A DNA stretch of 64,000 bases. Origin: Chloroflexota bacterium. GTDB lineage: Bacteria > Chloroflexota > Anaerolineae > B4-G1. Of this stretch, positions 55,770 through 64,000 are shown piece by piece. The DNA lies in NCBI GenBank assembly GCA_024232355.1, contig JAAEPW010000406.1, positions 1 to 64,000 of the forward strand, given 5' to 3'. Both the position numbers and the translations under genes were made by a program. Below the pieces are notes generated by a model. The model saw nothing but the letters and a program-made list of their open reading frames with translations, made no database searches and was not told the DNA's origin. How positions within the stretch are numbered: the stretch's first letter is position 1; every line of letters starts with the position of its first letter.

Positions 55770-56450
55770 ATGGCAACACTTTTAGAAAAGGTTACGACAT
55801 TAATCTCTGCAAACATGCACGCTCTGATAGACCAGGCACTGAAAAGCAACAATATGGCCGTGATAGATCAATACATCCGCCAGGTCGAGAATCACCTGGA
55901 TGACCTGATGGACGCCGCTGCGACGGTCGGTGGAGAAGTGAAATCCATCAAGCGCACATCGAGTGATCTTGAGCAAAAGACAGAAGAGTTGGACCGAGCA
56001 ATTGATGCTTTTCTGGTACAGGGAAACACAGCAGCAGCTACAGCCGCCCAGAGCAAACTCAACAGCACCCGGCGGCTCGTCGAGTCCTACCAGGAACAAA
56101 TGACCCGCTTGCAAGCCGAGTATCAAAAGCTGTTAGAGTCCAAGGTCAAGTTGGAAGCGCGACTGACGACGATGAAGCAGCAGCGCGAGGAACTCCAAGC
56201 ACTGGTCGAATTGGCCAGGAGCAAAGAGACCACCGTCAAGGCGATCAAGGATCTGGACAACTTGATGGGCTCGGGCGACACCGACGTCGGTCGCATTGCG
56301 CAGGGAATCTATGCCCGGCTCGACAAGGCATCCACCGCCGCCGAGATGCAGACCACCAGCCTCGACGAGCAAATAGACGACGTGCTGTACCGAGGCGCAA
56401 TTGATTCTCAACTGGCTGAGCGCAGAAAAAATTTGGGGTTGAACGAGTAA
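55770..56450 (+). CDS. PspA/IM30 (ESCRT-III-like) family protein
   Basis: 226 residues, almost all helical. It starts with an amphipathic helix (ATLLEKVTTLISANMHALID) and continues into IDQYIRQVENHLDDLMDAAA and a long coiled coil rich in Lys, Glu and Gln. This matches PspA/Vipp1 proteins, which polymerise on stressed membranes; the sequence is divergent, so the function is inferred. AGGAGG stands 6 bases before the ATG. It is the last gene of the ABC/SpoIIM operon, which supports an envelope-maintenance role. Confidence 0.8.
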   Translation: MATLLEKVTTLISANMHALIDQALKSNNMAVIDQYIRQVENHLDDLMDAAATVGGEVKSIKRTSSDLEQKTEELDRAIDAFLVQGNTAAATAAQSKLNSTRRLVESYQEQMTRLQAEYQKLLESKVKLEARLTTMKQQREELQALVELARSKETTVKAIKDLDNLMGSGDTDVGRIAQGIYARLDKASTAAEMQTTSLDEQIDDVLYRGAIDSQLAERRKNLGLNE

Positions 56451-56464
56451 CGACAGCCAGCCCT

Positions 56465-56517
56465 CCCGCAGGCTAATGCAGTTGGGCGTAAATATCCCCA
56501 CTGCACTAGCCTGCGGG
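56465..56517. terminator. Large hairpin between convergent operons
   Basis: Eighteen-base arms, 56465-56482 and 56500-56517, with one mismatch of G-T type around a 17-base loop. There is no T run on the plus strand, so it could be a factor-dependent terminator, an RNA stabiliser or a repeat. Confidence 0.6.
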
Positions 56518-56527
56518 AAAAAGTCTA

Positions 56528-59500
56528 TCAATCTGCATCCAATGCACAACGGATCACGCGCGCCAGAGTCTCTACATCAAAAGGCTTGTGGATCACGTCC
56601 AAAAAGCCCACCTTCCCTGGTTCCACCGCGACCTTTTCCGCCACATAGCCGGTGACGCCTATCGCTTTCAAATTGGGGTCTACCTTGCTCAATTCTTGCA
56701 CCAACTCTTTTCCACCCATTTCTGGCATCACCATGTCTGTGATAACCAAATCCACCCCACCCTTTGCCTGGTAAACCTCCAGCGCCTCGCGCCCGTTCGC
56801 AGCGACCAGTACCCGGTATCCCAGCAACTCTAGGATATTTTGTCCCGCTACCTGCAACCGTTCATTATCCTCCACCAACAAAATTATCTCTCCTCGTCCC
56901 TGTGGCATAGGCGAGGCATCTTCCTCTACGACCTCTGTCTCTGCTCTGGTGGCCGGCAGATAGATATGGAACGTTGTTCCCTTTCCCACCTCGGTCTCTA
57001 CACTAACATATCCCTCATGTTGCCGGACGATGCCATACACTTGCGCTAGCCCCAGACCCGTTCCTTTTCCCACTTCTTTGGTGGTGAAAAAGGGTTCAAA
57101 AAGGTGAGCGCGCACATCCTCCGTCATCCCTTCCCCCGTGTCTGAGACAGCCAGGCAAACCCACTCGCCGGGTTGCATATCAGTTACCGGCAACTCGTCA
57201 TCTGGCCCAAATTCTATCCTGGACAACTTGAACCGTAGTTCGCCCCCATTCGGCATCGCATCGCGTGCGTTGGTCGCCAGGTTCATCAGTGCCTGCTGAA
57301 TGCGAGTGGGATCAGCCTCGACCATGAGCGGAATGACTCGTGCTTCCGGTCTCGTCTCCAAGACCAGATGAACATTCTCTGGGATCGTACGCCGCAGGAT
57401 GTCGGCAATTTCCTCGATAAAGGACTTGATGTCCAATGGTTGAACTTGGATCATCGCCCGGCTGCTAAAGTCGAGAATCTGCTGCACCAAATCCGCTGCC
57501 TTTTTCGATTCCCCGATAATGGTCTCAAGATTCTGTATCAGATTCGGTGGCAGATCGGGCTTGCGCAAACCCATATTCGCATAGAGGATGATGGTGGTCA
57601 GCAGATTGCGAAAGTCATGAGCAATACCAGCCGCCATCTGGCCCACGGCAGCCAGCCGTTCGTGCTGGCGAAGCTGTTTTTCAAGTCGCTTGCGCTCGGT
57701 AATGTTAGTTTGTGCTCCCCAGATTGCAACAAGATATCCGTCTTTGACGATGCCGTGGTAGTTTTCAACAAGGTAAAGTGCATTTCCGTCCTTGTCAACA
57801 TCCTCAGTCTCTTCGTTGATAACCCGGTAGCCTTCTCTTTCCAAAACAAGCACAGCTCGTTCACCATAGTTCGGTGCAAAATCTATTGCTGGCCTGCCGA
57901 TCATGTCTTGGGGTTCAATTCCGTACATCTGTGCCAGAGAGTCATTAGCCTCCCCAACAACAGAATGTTTGTTGATCCAGTCCACTATTTCAGCCCGGGG
58001 AAGATCGATCGGAACAGGCTTTGCAATATCAACACGATAAACACCTTCAGTGCTGTGCGTATCGAAACCCTTCAACCGCTCCAGGGTTTCATTTAGCGCA
58101 TCCTCCGCCCGCACGCGCTCGGTGATGTCATGAGCAATCCCAACCAGAACTTGAGCGCCGGATGAATCTTTGAACATGGCCTTTTTCGTCAGTATAGTAT
58201 GAACGTTGCCCTTGGCATCTGTAAAGGTTTCTTCATTCTCGTAGGCAAGCGTGCTTTCAAAAACCAGATTGTCCTTTTCCCAAAAAATATCCGCTTGTTC
58301 TTTTGGATAAAAATCATGGTCAGATTTGCCCAACAGTTCCTCTCTACTATAACCGGATGCTTTGCAGTAAGCGTCATTCAGCATTATCCACCGGTGCTGT
58401 TCATCCTTGACAAAGATGGGGTCGGGAATATGGTTGAGCAGATCGCTCAAAAATTGTTCCGAGCATTCAAGAGTTTGTTCGGTACGTTTTCGCTCGGTGA
58501 TATCCCGAATGCCGCCAAAAATCGCTATAGGGGTTCCACTCGCATCGTAAAGTATGGAACGACTGTCACTGAGCCAACGATAGCCGCGTGTCTTGTGCTT
58601 GAAGCGATACTCTATGACCTGCTGAATTTCCTGCCCCACGGTGCCTGACAGCAGATCATCGACGTGTTCTTGCAAAGTAATCAAATCGTCTGGGTGGATA
58701 CGGGATGCCTCCTTCTCGATCCCCCCGGCGATCATTTCCTCTGGTGTATATCCATGTGTCTTGATGCAAGAAGGGCTAAAGTAGTCATACGCTGTAGTGA
58801 TGAGGTTGTATCTGTAGATCGGGTCTACCGCGTGCTGGAACACCTGGTCAAGAGCCTCCATACTCTCCAGTAGCGCCGCCCCTGCCTCCTTACGCTTGGT
58901 GATGTCGCGAAAGGTCAACACCACACCAGTAATCGCACCTTTATCATCCCGAATAGGAGCGCCGCTATCGTCGATCGGTATCTCGACGCCATCTTTTCTG
59001 ATCAACAGCGTATGATTCGCCAGACCAACGACGGCCCCTTCCCAAAGCACCCGCGCCGCCGGGTTTTCCACCGTTTCTCTCGTAGCCTCATTGACGATGC
59101 AAAACACCTCGCTCAAATCCTGGCCTACTGCCTCTGCTTGCCTCCAGCCGGTCAGCCCCTCGGCCACGGGGTTCATAAAGACCACCCGCCCCACATCGTC
59201 AGTTGCGATCACCCCGTCACCGATGCTGCGCAACGTCGTATCCAGCCAGCGCTCGTTCTCCTTCAACCTTGTTTCCAGTTTGTGCCGATAGAGTGCCATC
59301 TCGACGGCAGCGTACAACTCTCTCGTCTCGATCGGTTTGAGGACATAGCCAAATGGTTCGGCAATTTTGGATCGCTGCAAGGTCACGTCGTCTGAGAATG
59401 CAGTGATATAGATCACGGGTATATCGAAACGGGTTCGAATCTGCTCAGCGGCCTCGACACCGTCCATCTCGCCTTGCAGTTTGATGTCCATCAGTACCAG

Positions 59501-59689
59501 GTCTGGCCGCATCTCGTCTGCCTTGCACACCGCCTCTTCCCCGGAAACGACGACATCCGGCACGCTATAGCCCAAGGCGATCAAATTACTCCGCATATCC
59601 TCGGCTAGGATGAGTTCGTCTTCAACAACCAGAATCTGTGCTTGGTCCAAGGATGTTTGTGTTCCCGTCAAATAATTCTTATTTCCCAT
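56528..59689 (-). CDS. Hybrid sensor kinase: receiver, multiple PAS, kinase, receiver
   Basis: 1053 residues and no membrane helix, so cytoplasmic. An N-terminal receiver (about 17-135, Asp 68 in LVLMDIK) is followed by four PAS domains (about 150-660; e.g. [20 protein letters not shown]). Next come a HisKA helix with [13 protein letters not shown] (His around 690), a HATPase ([31 protein letters not shown]) and a C-terminal receiver ([20 protein letters not shown]). The ATG at 59689 has AAAGGAG upstream and overlaps the preceding kinase gene by 11 bases; an earlier start would lie within that gene's repeats. Both kinases are probably in one pathway. Confidence 0.92.
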   Translation of the reverse strand: MGNKNYLTGTQTSLDQAQILVVEDELILAEDMRSNLIALGYSVPDVVVSGEEAVCKADEMRPDLVLMDIKLQGEMDGVEAAEQIRTRFDIPVIYITAFSDDVTLQRSKIAEPFGYVLKPIETRELYAAVEMALYRHKLETRLKENERWLDTTLRSIGDGVIATDDVGRVVFMNPVAEGLTGWRQAEAVGQDLSEVFCIVNEATRETVENPAARVLWEGAVVGLANHTLLIRKDGVEIPIDDSGAPIRDDKGAITGVVLTFRDITKRKEAGAALLESMEALDQVFQHAVDPIYRYNLITTAYDYFSPSCIKTHGYTPEEMIAGGIEKEASRIHPDDLITLQEHVDDLLSGTVGQEIQQVIEYRFKHKTRGYRWLSDSRSILYDASGTPIAIFGGIRDITERKRTEQTLECSEQFLSDLLNHIPDPIFVKDEQHRWIMLNDAYCKASGYSREELLGKSDHDFYPKEQADIFWEKDNLVFESTLAYENEETFTDAKGNVHTILTKKAMFKDSSGAQVLVGIAHDITERVRAEDALNETLERLKGFDTHSTEGVYRVDIAKPVPIDLPRAEIVDWINKHSVVGEANDSLAQMYGIEPQDMIGRPAIDFAPNYGERAVLVLEREGYRVINEETEDVDKDGNALYLVENYHGIVKDGYLVAIWGAQTNITERKRLEKQLRQHERLAAVGQMAAGIAHDFRNLLTTIILYANMGLRKPDLPPNLIQNLETIIGESKKAADLVQQILDFSSRAMIQVQPLDIKSFIEEIADILRRTIPENVHLVLETRPEARVIPLMVEADPTRIQQALMNLATNARDAMPNGGELRFKLSRIEFGPDDELPVTDMQPGEWVCLAVSDTGEGMTEDVRAHLFEPFFTTKEVGKGTGLGLAQVYGIVRQHEGYVSVETEVGKGTTFHIYLPATRAETEVVEEDASPMPQGRGEIILLVEDNERLQVAGQNILELLGYRVLVAANGREALEVYQAKGGVDLVITDMVMPEMGGKELVQELSKVDPNLKAIGVTGYVAEKVAVEPGKVGFLDVIHKPFDVETLARVIRCALDAD

Positions 59690-61871
59690 CACTATGGCTC
59701 CTTTCTTCCGGTATGGCAAAAGTGAGACAAAAAGTGGTCCCCCCCTCCCTCGGATGTCGTTTATCCGCCGGATGTCGTTTATCCGCATCCACTTGAAGAT
59801 CGCCTTCGAGTTGGCGACTGAGCAAGTTGACCAGCCTCAAGCCCAAGGATTCATACCCCACGCTTTCAATCTGCAAATCGGGTGGCAAACCAACGCCATT
59901 ATCGCTGACGGTCAGTTCACACTGACCATCGTCCAAACGCAGGCCAACGCACACCTTCGGCCCGCATTCCGACGGATGTGTCCGACCGGTACGGTCGGCG
60001 TTATCCGCTCCCTGCCAATCAGGGGGAAAAGCATGCTTGAGGGCATTGGAAATCAATTCGTTGATGATCAAACCACAAGGTGTAGCCCGATCAATATCTA
60101 GTTCAACGTCCAAAACGTCTATCTGGAAAGCGATGGCGCGTACTCCAAAAGATCGGATCAGATGGTTCACCACTCCCTGGATGTATTGTGCCATATCAAT
60201 TCGCGCCAAGTCTGAAGAGCGATATAGATGTTCATGGACCCGAGCCATCGCATAGATGCGGTTCTGACTCTCCTGAAACGCAGTGTGGACTTGGTCGTTC
60301 TGGATGGCTTCTGCCTGGAAACTGAGCAGGCTGGATACGATGGCCAGGTTGTTCTTGACCCGGTGGTGAATCTCTTGCAAAAGCACCTCTTTCTCCCGCA
60401 GCGATGCCTTGATCTGCTCCTCCGCCCGCACACGTTCGGTAACGTCAAGCACCGAAAAAACAAGCGCTCGCACGCTGCCAGACTCATCCTTCATCGGAAT
60501 GAGACTCCAATTCCACCAGGTTGTTCTGCGTTCAGGCTGGTCTGGGTATTCGAACGGCTTGGCCGAAAAGAACTGGGCATCTCCCGTCTCTACCACTTTG
60601 CTGAATATAGACTCGTTTTCCGCATCGGGATAGAGCTCAAAGTGGTTCTTGCCAACAAAATCCTCTCGACGTCTGCGCCCGGCATCCGCATACGCCTGGT
60701 TGACGGTGATAAAATTGAATTCCCTGTCCAGATATGCCAGCAAGACATCGGTGTTGGACAGGATCGCGTCTTGAATTTCCTTTGACTCTTGCAGAGCATC
60801 CTCAGCCCGCTTGCGCTCGGTGATGTCGCGGCTTATACCCACCAACCCCACTATCTCTCCTTCGACATCACGCAAAGGCACCTTGGTAGTCAAGAGCCAT
60901 TTCTCTCTGCCATCCGGACCCGCTACTAAATCCTCATGGTCAATCAGTGGTTGAGCCAATTGGACGACTTTTTGCTCATCGGCATAATACAGCGCTCCCA
61001 TTTCTTGCGTCAAGTCAGCGTCCATCTTCCCAACGAGTTCCTCCTGCGACAATGCTCCCAGGCTATGCATGTGCGCGACGTTGTTAATGATGAACCGGTA
61101 CTCGGTATCTTTGACGAAAATCTGGTCCGGAATATTGTCTATCAACGTGCGTAACAAATTCCGCTCTTCCGCCATCGTCTCTGCAGCCTGCTTGCGCCGG
61201 GCAATATCCAACGTTGTCTCGACCAATTCTTGCGCCTGCTGCTGAATTTGTCCCAAGTCCTGCTGTCGCATCGCAGCTGCCACCACGATCAAGGCACCAA
61301 CGAGGAAAACAACATTAAACGCAGGCGTAATACTCTCAGGATAGGCGACAATGATGGGTATGGAAAACAGTGGCAGCATTTGCATTCCCAACAAACATAC
61401 CACGGAAAGGCTAATCGTACCCCACAAGGGAAGAAACAAACTCCCCAGAAGAATGCATAGAATCAAATAGCACAATATACCGACGACTCCGATTGCCATG
61501 TTCGTATTAGCCACCGCAATGAAATCAGCCATAAATAACATAGCTATGAGAATAAAAGCCCCCCAGACATAGTGTTTACTGCGGCTCAGTCTATAAGCAA
61601 CACCAAAAACGACAAGAGCAATCAATATAATGGAAAAAACCAAATTCTCTCTGAATGCCGTTATCAGATCCGAGGTCGCAAGTTCGTTGGTCAAATAATT
61701 AAAGAATATCCATATACTCGCTGGAATAATGGTCACCAACATCCCCGCCAGCAGCCGCGCCCGGCGGCGGGATTCCGGTTCCCGCACAGCGTCGGCAGGT
61801 TTGGTTAGCCACTGCCAGATCGCGCCGGTATACGATCCAACTTTTGATAGAAAATGTTTATGAATAGTCAT
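59679..61871 (-). CDS. Membrane sensor kinase with PAS domains and HisKA_2-type core
   Basis: 730 residues. Six or seven helices (about 40-205) are followed by a short coiled coil, two PAS domains with PAC (about 235-470), then a HisKA_2 helix LLQEIHHRVKNNLAIVSSLL (phospho-His about 502) and a HATPase with INELISNALKHAFP and DNGVGLPPDL. The HisKA_2 type is common in light- and stress-response kinases. The ATPase domain has two in-frame palindromic insertions: 12 residues near 622-633 and a doubled 6-residue unit (ADKRHP twice) near its end. Whether it is still active is open. It starts from the divergent promoter region at 62.0 kb. Confidence 0.9.
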   Translation of the reverse strand: MTIHKHFLSKVGSYTGAIWQWLTKPADAVREPESRRRARLLAGMLVTIIPASIWIFFNYLTNELATSDLITAFRENLVFSIILIALVVFGVAYRLSRSKHYVWGAFILIAMLFMADFIAVANTNMAIGVVGILCYLILCILLGSLFLPLWGTISLSVVCLLGMQMLPLFSIPIIVAYPESITPAFNVVFLVGALIVVAAAMRQQDLGQIQQQAQELVETTLDIARRKQAAETMAEERNLLRTLIDNIPDQIFVKDTEYRFIINNVAHMHSLGALSQEELVGKMDADLTQEMGALYYADEQKVVQLAQPLIDHEDLVAGPDGREKWLLTTKVPLRDVEGEIVGLVGISRDITERKRAEDALQESKEIQDAILSNTDVLLAYLDREFNFITVNQAYADAGRRRREDFVGKNHFELYPDAENESIFSKVVETGDAQFFSAKPFEYPDQPERRTTWWNWSLIPMKDESGSVRALVFSVLDVTERVRAEEQIKASLREKEVLLQEIHHRVKNNLAIVSSLLSFQAEAIQNDQVHTAFQESQNRIYAMARVHEHLYRSSDLARIDMAQYIQGVVNHLIRSFGVRAIAFQIDVLDVELDIDRATPCGLIINELISNALKHAFPPDWQGADNADRTGRTHPSECGPKVCVGLRLDDGQCELTVSDNGVGLPPDLQIESVGYESLGLRLVNLLSRQLEGDLQVDADKRHPADKRHPREGGTTFCLTFAIPEERSHSDGK
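59751..59786. repeat. Tandem 18-base palindromic units inside the kinase gene
   Basis: Two perfect copies of CGGATGTCGTTTATCCGC (59751-59768 and 59769-59786). On the coding strand each adds Ala-Asp-Lys-Arg-His-Pro. The ends match those of the 36-base unit at 59973. Confidence 0.85.
59973..60008. repeat. 36-base palindromic unit inside the kinase gene
   Basis: The ends CGGATGTG and TTATCCGC match the 18-base units; the core is the near-perfect palindrome CCGACCGGTACGGTCGG. It adds 12 residues that begin Ala-Asp and end His-Pro, in frame. Confidence 0.75.
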
Positions 61872-62012
61872 TTTGGTGTCCCTTTCAATCTACTCTCTTG
61901 TTGACGCAACATTGGCAAGAATTTGGGAGTAGTACGGGGCATTTCCTTGTGCTGACGGTCAGGTGATACATCTCATTCGGCAGATTGTGGAAAATCATCC
62001 CCAACACATCAA

Positions 62013-62150
62013 ATTATACTCTGATGACGATACGTGCGCAAACCAACGCCCGTTGCCCTGTTTGGCGCCCACACAATGAGACAAACTTGGCCAGTGTTCA
62101 GAAGTAGCTCAAATCTTGCTCAGGACTTTACAAGCGCATCGTGGTATAGT
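62013..62150. promoter_or_regulatory. Divergent promoter region, copy 2
   Basis: Homologous to 51508-51716. ATTATACTCTGATG (62013-62026), ACAAACT (62081-62087), GCTCAGGACTT (62118-62128), then 16 bases to TATAGT (62145-62150). From ACAAACT to TATAGT the two copies align without a gap. The left side faces the sensor-kinase operon, the right side the phosphoesterase gene. It lies within the gene-free stretch 61872-62193. Confidence 0.65.
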
Positions 62151-62193
62151 GAGCACAGAATCGGTTAGAACTCGTGCACAGGAGAATATCACA

Positions 62194-63045
62194 ATGAAAA
62201 TACAAATGAATCGTCGGCAATTCCTCAAATCATTTGGTCAGGTAGCGGCAACTTATGCCGTCGTTGGGGTTGGTCTCGACAAATACGGCAAAAACGTGGA
62301 AGCGGAGCGGTTGAGCGTCGAACATGTTCAAATCCCTCTCAAGAATTTGAAACCGGCCTTGGAAGGTTTCAAGATCGTCCATATGAGCGACATTCACCTG
62401 TACCCATTCACCCAGATCGAGTTTATCCGGGAGGCGATGGAGCTAGCAAACAGCCTTCAACCCGACGTGATCGCGTTGACAGGCGACTATATCACGGATG
62501 AGCTAGATTCAATCTTTGAACTCGCGCCAGTTTTAGGCTCGCTGAACGCCAAATACGGCGTGTTTGCGAGTATGGGCAACCACGAGGTATGGGCCGATCC
62601 CGTCGTCATTCGCGCCAGTTTAGAAAAAGCGGGGTTATCTGTCTTGGTGAACGAGGGAGTGGCCTTGGACGTTGTTGGGGAAACCATTTGCATCGCCGGT
62701 GTAGACGCCCTCTGGGATGGCAGGCCTGATCTAAATGCCACCTTGAAAAAATTACCACTCGGCGCACCAGCCATCCTGATGGCCCACGAACCGGACTTTG
62801 CCGATGAATCTGCCCTTGATGGCCGCGTGTCGCTGCAACTGTCGGGGCACAGCCACGGCGGCCAAATCTGTTTACCAGGATTGGGACCAGTTGCCTCGGC
62901 ACCTCATGCTCAAAAGTATCCCAAGGGACTCTACAACACCAACGGAATGTGGGTTTACACCACTAGAGGAATTGGCACCGGTCCGATACCGCACCGGATC
63001 AACTGCCCACCAGAAGTGACAGAGATTACGCTGGTGCGCGCATAA
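62194..63045 (+). CDS. Tat-exported metallophosphoesterase
   Basis: 283 residues. A twin-arginine signal (MNRRQFLKSFGQVAATYAVV) directs folded export. The calcineurin-like core has MSDIHLYPF (first metal ligands), TGDYITDE, GNHEVW and SGHSHGGQICLPG, all in the proper order. The layout resembles YaeI/YkuE-type phosphodiesterases, which act on lipid-linked substrates such as UDP-diacylglucosamine or cell-wall lipids. The ATG at 62194 is chosen because it lies just before the Tat motif and follows AGGAG. It may be controlled together with the ABC/PspA operon through the shared promoter module. Confidence 0.92.
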   Translation: MKIQMNRRQFLKSFGQVAATYAVVGVGLDKYGKNVEAERLSVEHVQIPLKNLKPALEGFKIVHMSDIHLYPFTQIEFIREAMELANSLQPDVIALTGDYITDELDSIFELAPVLGSLNAKYGVFASMGNHEVWADPVVIRASLEKAGLSVLVNEGVALDVVGETICIAGVDALWDGRPDLNATLKKLPLGAPAILMAHEPDFADESALDGRVSLQLSGHSHGGQICLPGLGPVASAPHAQKYPKGLYNTNGMWVYTTRGIGTGPIPHRINCPPEVTEITLVRA

Positions 63046-63110
63046 AGTAGGCCAAGTTAGACGGTCTCCGCCCGTTGACCGCTGCCAAGTCGCGAGAAAG
63101 GAAATAGACT

Positions 63111-63584
63111 ATGAATCCTCCACCTGACTCATATACAGGCATGAAAACGCTCGTGTTGAGCGTGGGCTTTTTGGCTCCAATATACCTGTTTCCGCTAATC
63201 ATCCAGGGCGAAGCAATCATACTACGGCGTCTGATGCCGCACGGACGTGCAACCCGATCCTCATTGTTGATGAACTCGGTCACAACTGTGATTGGTCTTT
63301 GCAGTCTTGGAACTATGATGGGGATCTCTGCCAGATTGACCGAAAGGCTAACCGGGGCAGACTGCACCTTTACCTATTGGCAGCTTCCAGAACACCTTTC
63401 CACATTCGCGGCGATCTACCTGGCCCTCACTTGCACACTGTCGGTTTTGGTCAAGGGAGGAATATTGATGATTCTGGAGCGTCAGTACCCTGCGCGCCGG
63501 GCCTGGTCGGCTTCCCTGGCTGCCAACGTTATCAGTTACACAGTGCTATTTGTCTTGGTAATGTGGTGGTTTGCCTCAAAATAA
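63111..63584 (+). CDS. Small polytopic membrane protein
   Basis: 157 residues with four predicted helices and no family I recognise. The N-terminal helix begins at MKTLVLSVGFLAPIYLFPLI; a second helix near residue 55, a third around 100 and a fourth at the end follow. AAAGGAAAT lies just before the ATG. It is 65 bases after the metallophosphoesterase gene and probably cotranscribed with it. It converges on the ABC transporter gene, with the two stops 9 bases apart. Confidence 0.65.
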   Translation: MNPPPDSYTGMKTLVLSVGFLAPIYLFPLIIQGEAIILRRLMPHGRATRSSLLMNSVTTVIGLCSLGTMMGISARLTERLTGADCTFTYWQLPEHLSTFAAIYLALTCTLSVLVKGGILMILERQYPARRAWSASLAANVISYTVLFVLVMWWFASK

Positions 63585-63593
63585 AAGTAAACG

Positions 63594-64000
63594 CTATGAC
63601 GCTTGTTTCAAATCTCTGTCGCGCAACTGATCGGGCAAGAACATCTGGGCATCGAAATCGTCTTCTCCCGCGGGCGGCCGGTAATCCAGCGATTGGTGCC
63701 GAAAGTACGCATCATACAATTCCGCATAGTGGCCGCCTCGGGTCATCAACTCGTCGTGGTTCCCTTCCTCGATGATCTGCCCCTCTTTTAACACAATGAT
63801 CCGGTCCACTGCGCGCACGGTCGAAAGCCGGTGGGCAATCAAGATCGAAGTGCTGCGCTGTAAAATCAGTTCCATCGCCTCTTGGATCTGAGCCTCGGTA
63901 AAGGGATCGATGCTGGCGGTCGCCTCGTCCAGGATAAATATGGCGGGGGATTGGACCAACACCCGCATCAACGCCACCAGTTGCCGCTGCCCCATCGAAA
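63594..64000 (-). CDS. ABC exporter ATP-binding/permease protein, 3' part only
   Basis: The frame runs off the window end. Visible are the signature SMGQRQLVALMRVL, Walker B AIFILDEATASID, H-loop LIAHRLSTVRAVDRI and the end common to type IV half-size exporters, VLKEGQIIEEGNHDELM then GGHYAELYDAYF. A C-terminal 30-residue tail is acidic. Substrate unknown; the permease half must lie beyond position 64000. Confidence 0.93.
   Translation of the reverse strand, partial: SMGQRQLVALMRVLVQSPAIFILDEATASIDPFTEAQIQEAMELILQRSTSILIAHRLSTVRAVDRIIVLKEGQIIEEGNHDELMTRGGHYAELYDAYFRHQSLDYRPPAGEDDFDAQMFLPDQLRDRDLKQAS

Noticed and set aside
1..64000. tRNA, rRNA or CRISPR genes
   Set aside because: No T-loop GTTCRANYC with matching stems, no rRNA-like stretch and no regularly spaced repeats were found on reading both strands; this was by eye, so a covariance search could still find one.

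Overview
The window reads as a chromosomal segment of a free-living bacterium. The best fit is Chloroflexota, of Anaerolineae or Caldilineae type; this is an inference from gene content, since no rRNA gene is present. Pointers are the mix of TrmFO, M32 carboxypeptidase, short GH3-like protein, HAAS/PadR operon, DUF1461 protein, SUI1-type factor, large multi-PAS kinases and kinase-ATPase fusions, together with sigma70-like TTGACA/TATAAT promoters and strong Shine-Dalgarno sites. I saw no rRNA, tRNA or CRISPR array.

Layout. 0.2-7.2 kb: housekeeping and membrane genes (trmFO, M32 carboxypeptidase, alkaline-phosphatase-like enzyme, LiaF-like sensor, short GH3). 7.3-9.2 kb: a decayed histidine kinase cut in two by a decayed ISH3-like insertion sequence. 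9.2-12.8 kb: greA and lysS with leader and intergenic terminators, then a secreted repeat protein. 12.8-13.5 kb: a transposase remnant. 13.5-17.8 kb (minus strand): Band 7 protein, PadR regulator, HAAS protein and three membrane proteins. 17.8-26.0 kb (minus): a cytochrome c maturation cluster with a Cys-type CcmE, a CcmF fused to a thioredoxin domain, a zinc-ribbon protein, a CcmI-tail-like protein, a GT39-type glycosyltransferase and CcmA. 26.8-33.0 kb (minus): macro domain, FGGY kinase, P-type ATPase and RsgA. 33.1-37.2 kb: a MITE, then glmS and aspS, the latter with a promoter, candidate attenuator and terminator. 37.2-43.5 kb (plus): spermidine-synthase-like protein, DUF1461 protein, Ser/Thr kinase, tyrS with a structured leader, and sppA.

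43.6-51.0 kb (minus) is the most unusual block. Three adjacent or overlapping genes each carry a P-loop ATPase. One ends in a winged helix. One joins an APH-like kinase (TCAD9-like), a Ser/Thr kinase and an ATPase. The last has a polytopic Gly-rich membrane domain plus a STAND-like ATPase. The logic resembles signalling or biological-conflict NTPase systems.

51.4-62.2 kb is an envelope-stress style block. An ABC ATPase, an ABC permease fused to a SpoIIM domain, a Yip1-like membrane protein (paralogue of one at 14 kb), a coiled-coil membrane protein and a PspA-like protein form one operon. Two sensor kinases follow on the other strand. Homologous divergent promoter regions, in direct orientation about 10.5 kb apart, sit at both ends of the block and suggest shared control. 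One kinase gene carries in-frame palindromic insertions. The window closes with a Tat-exported metallophosphoesterase, a small membrane protein and the 3' end of an ABC exporter gene.
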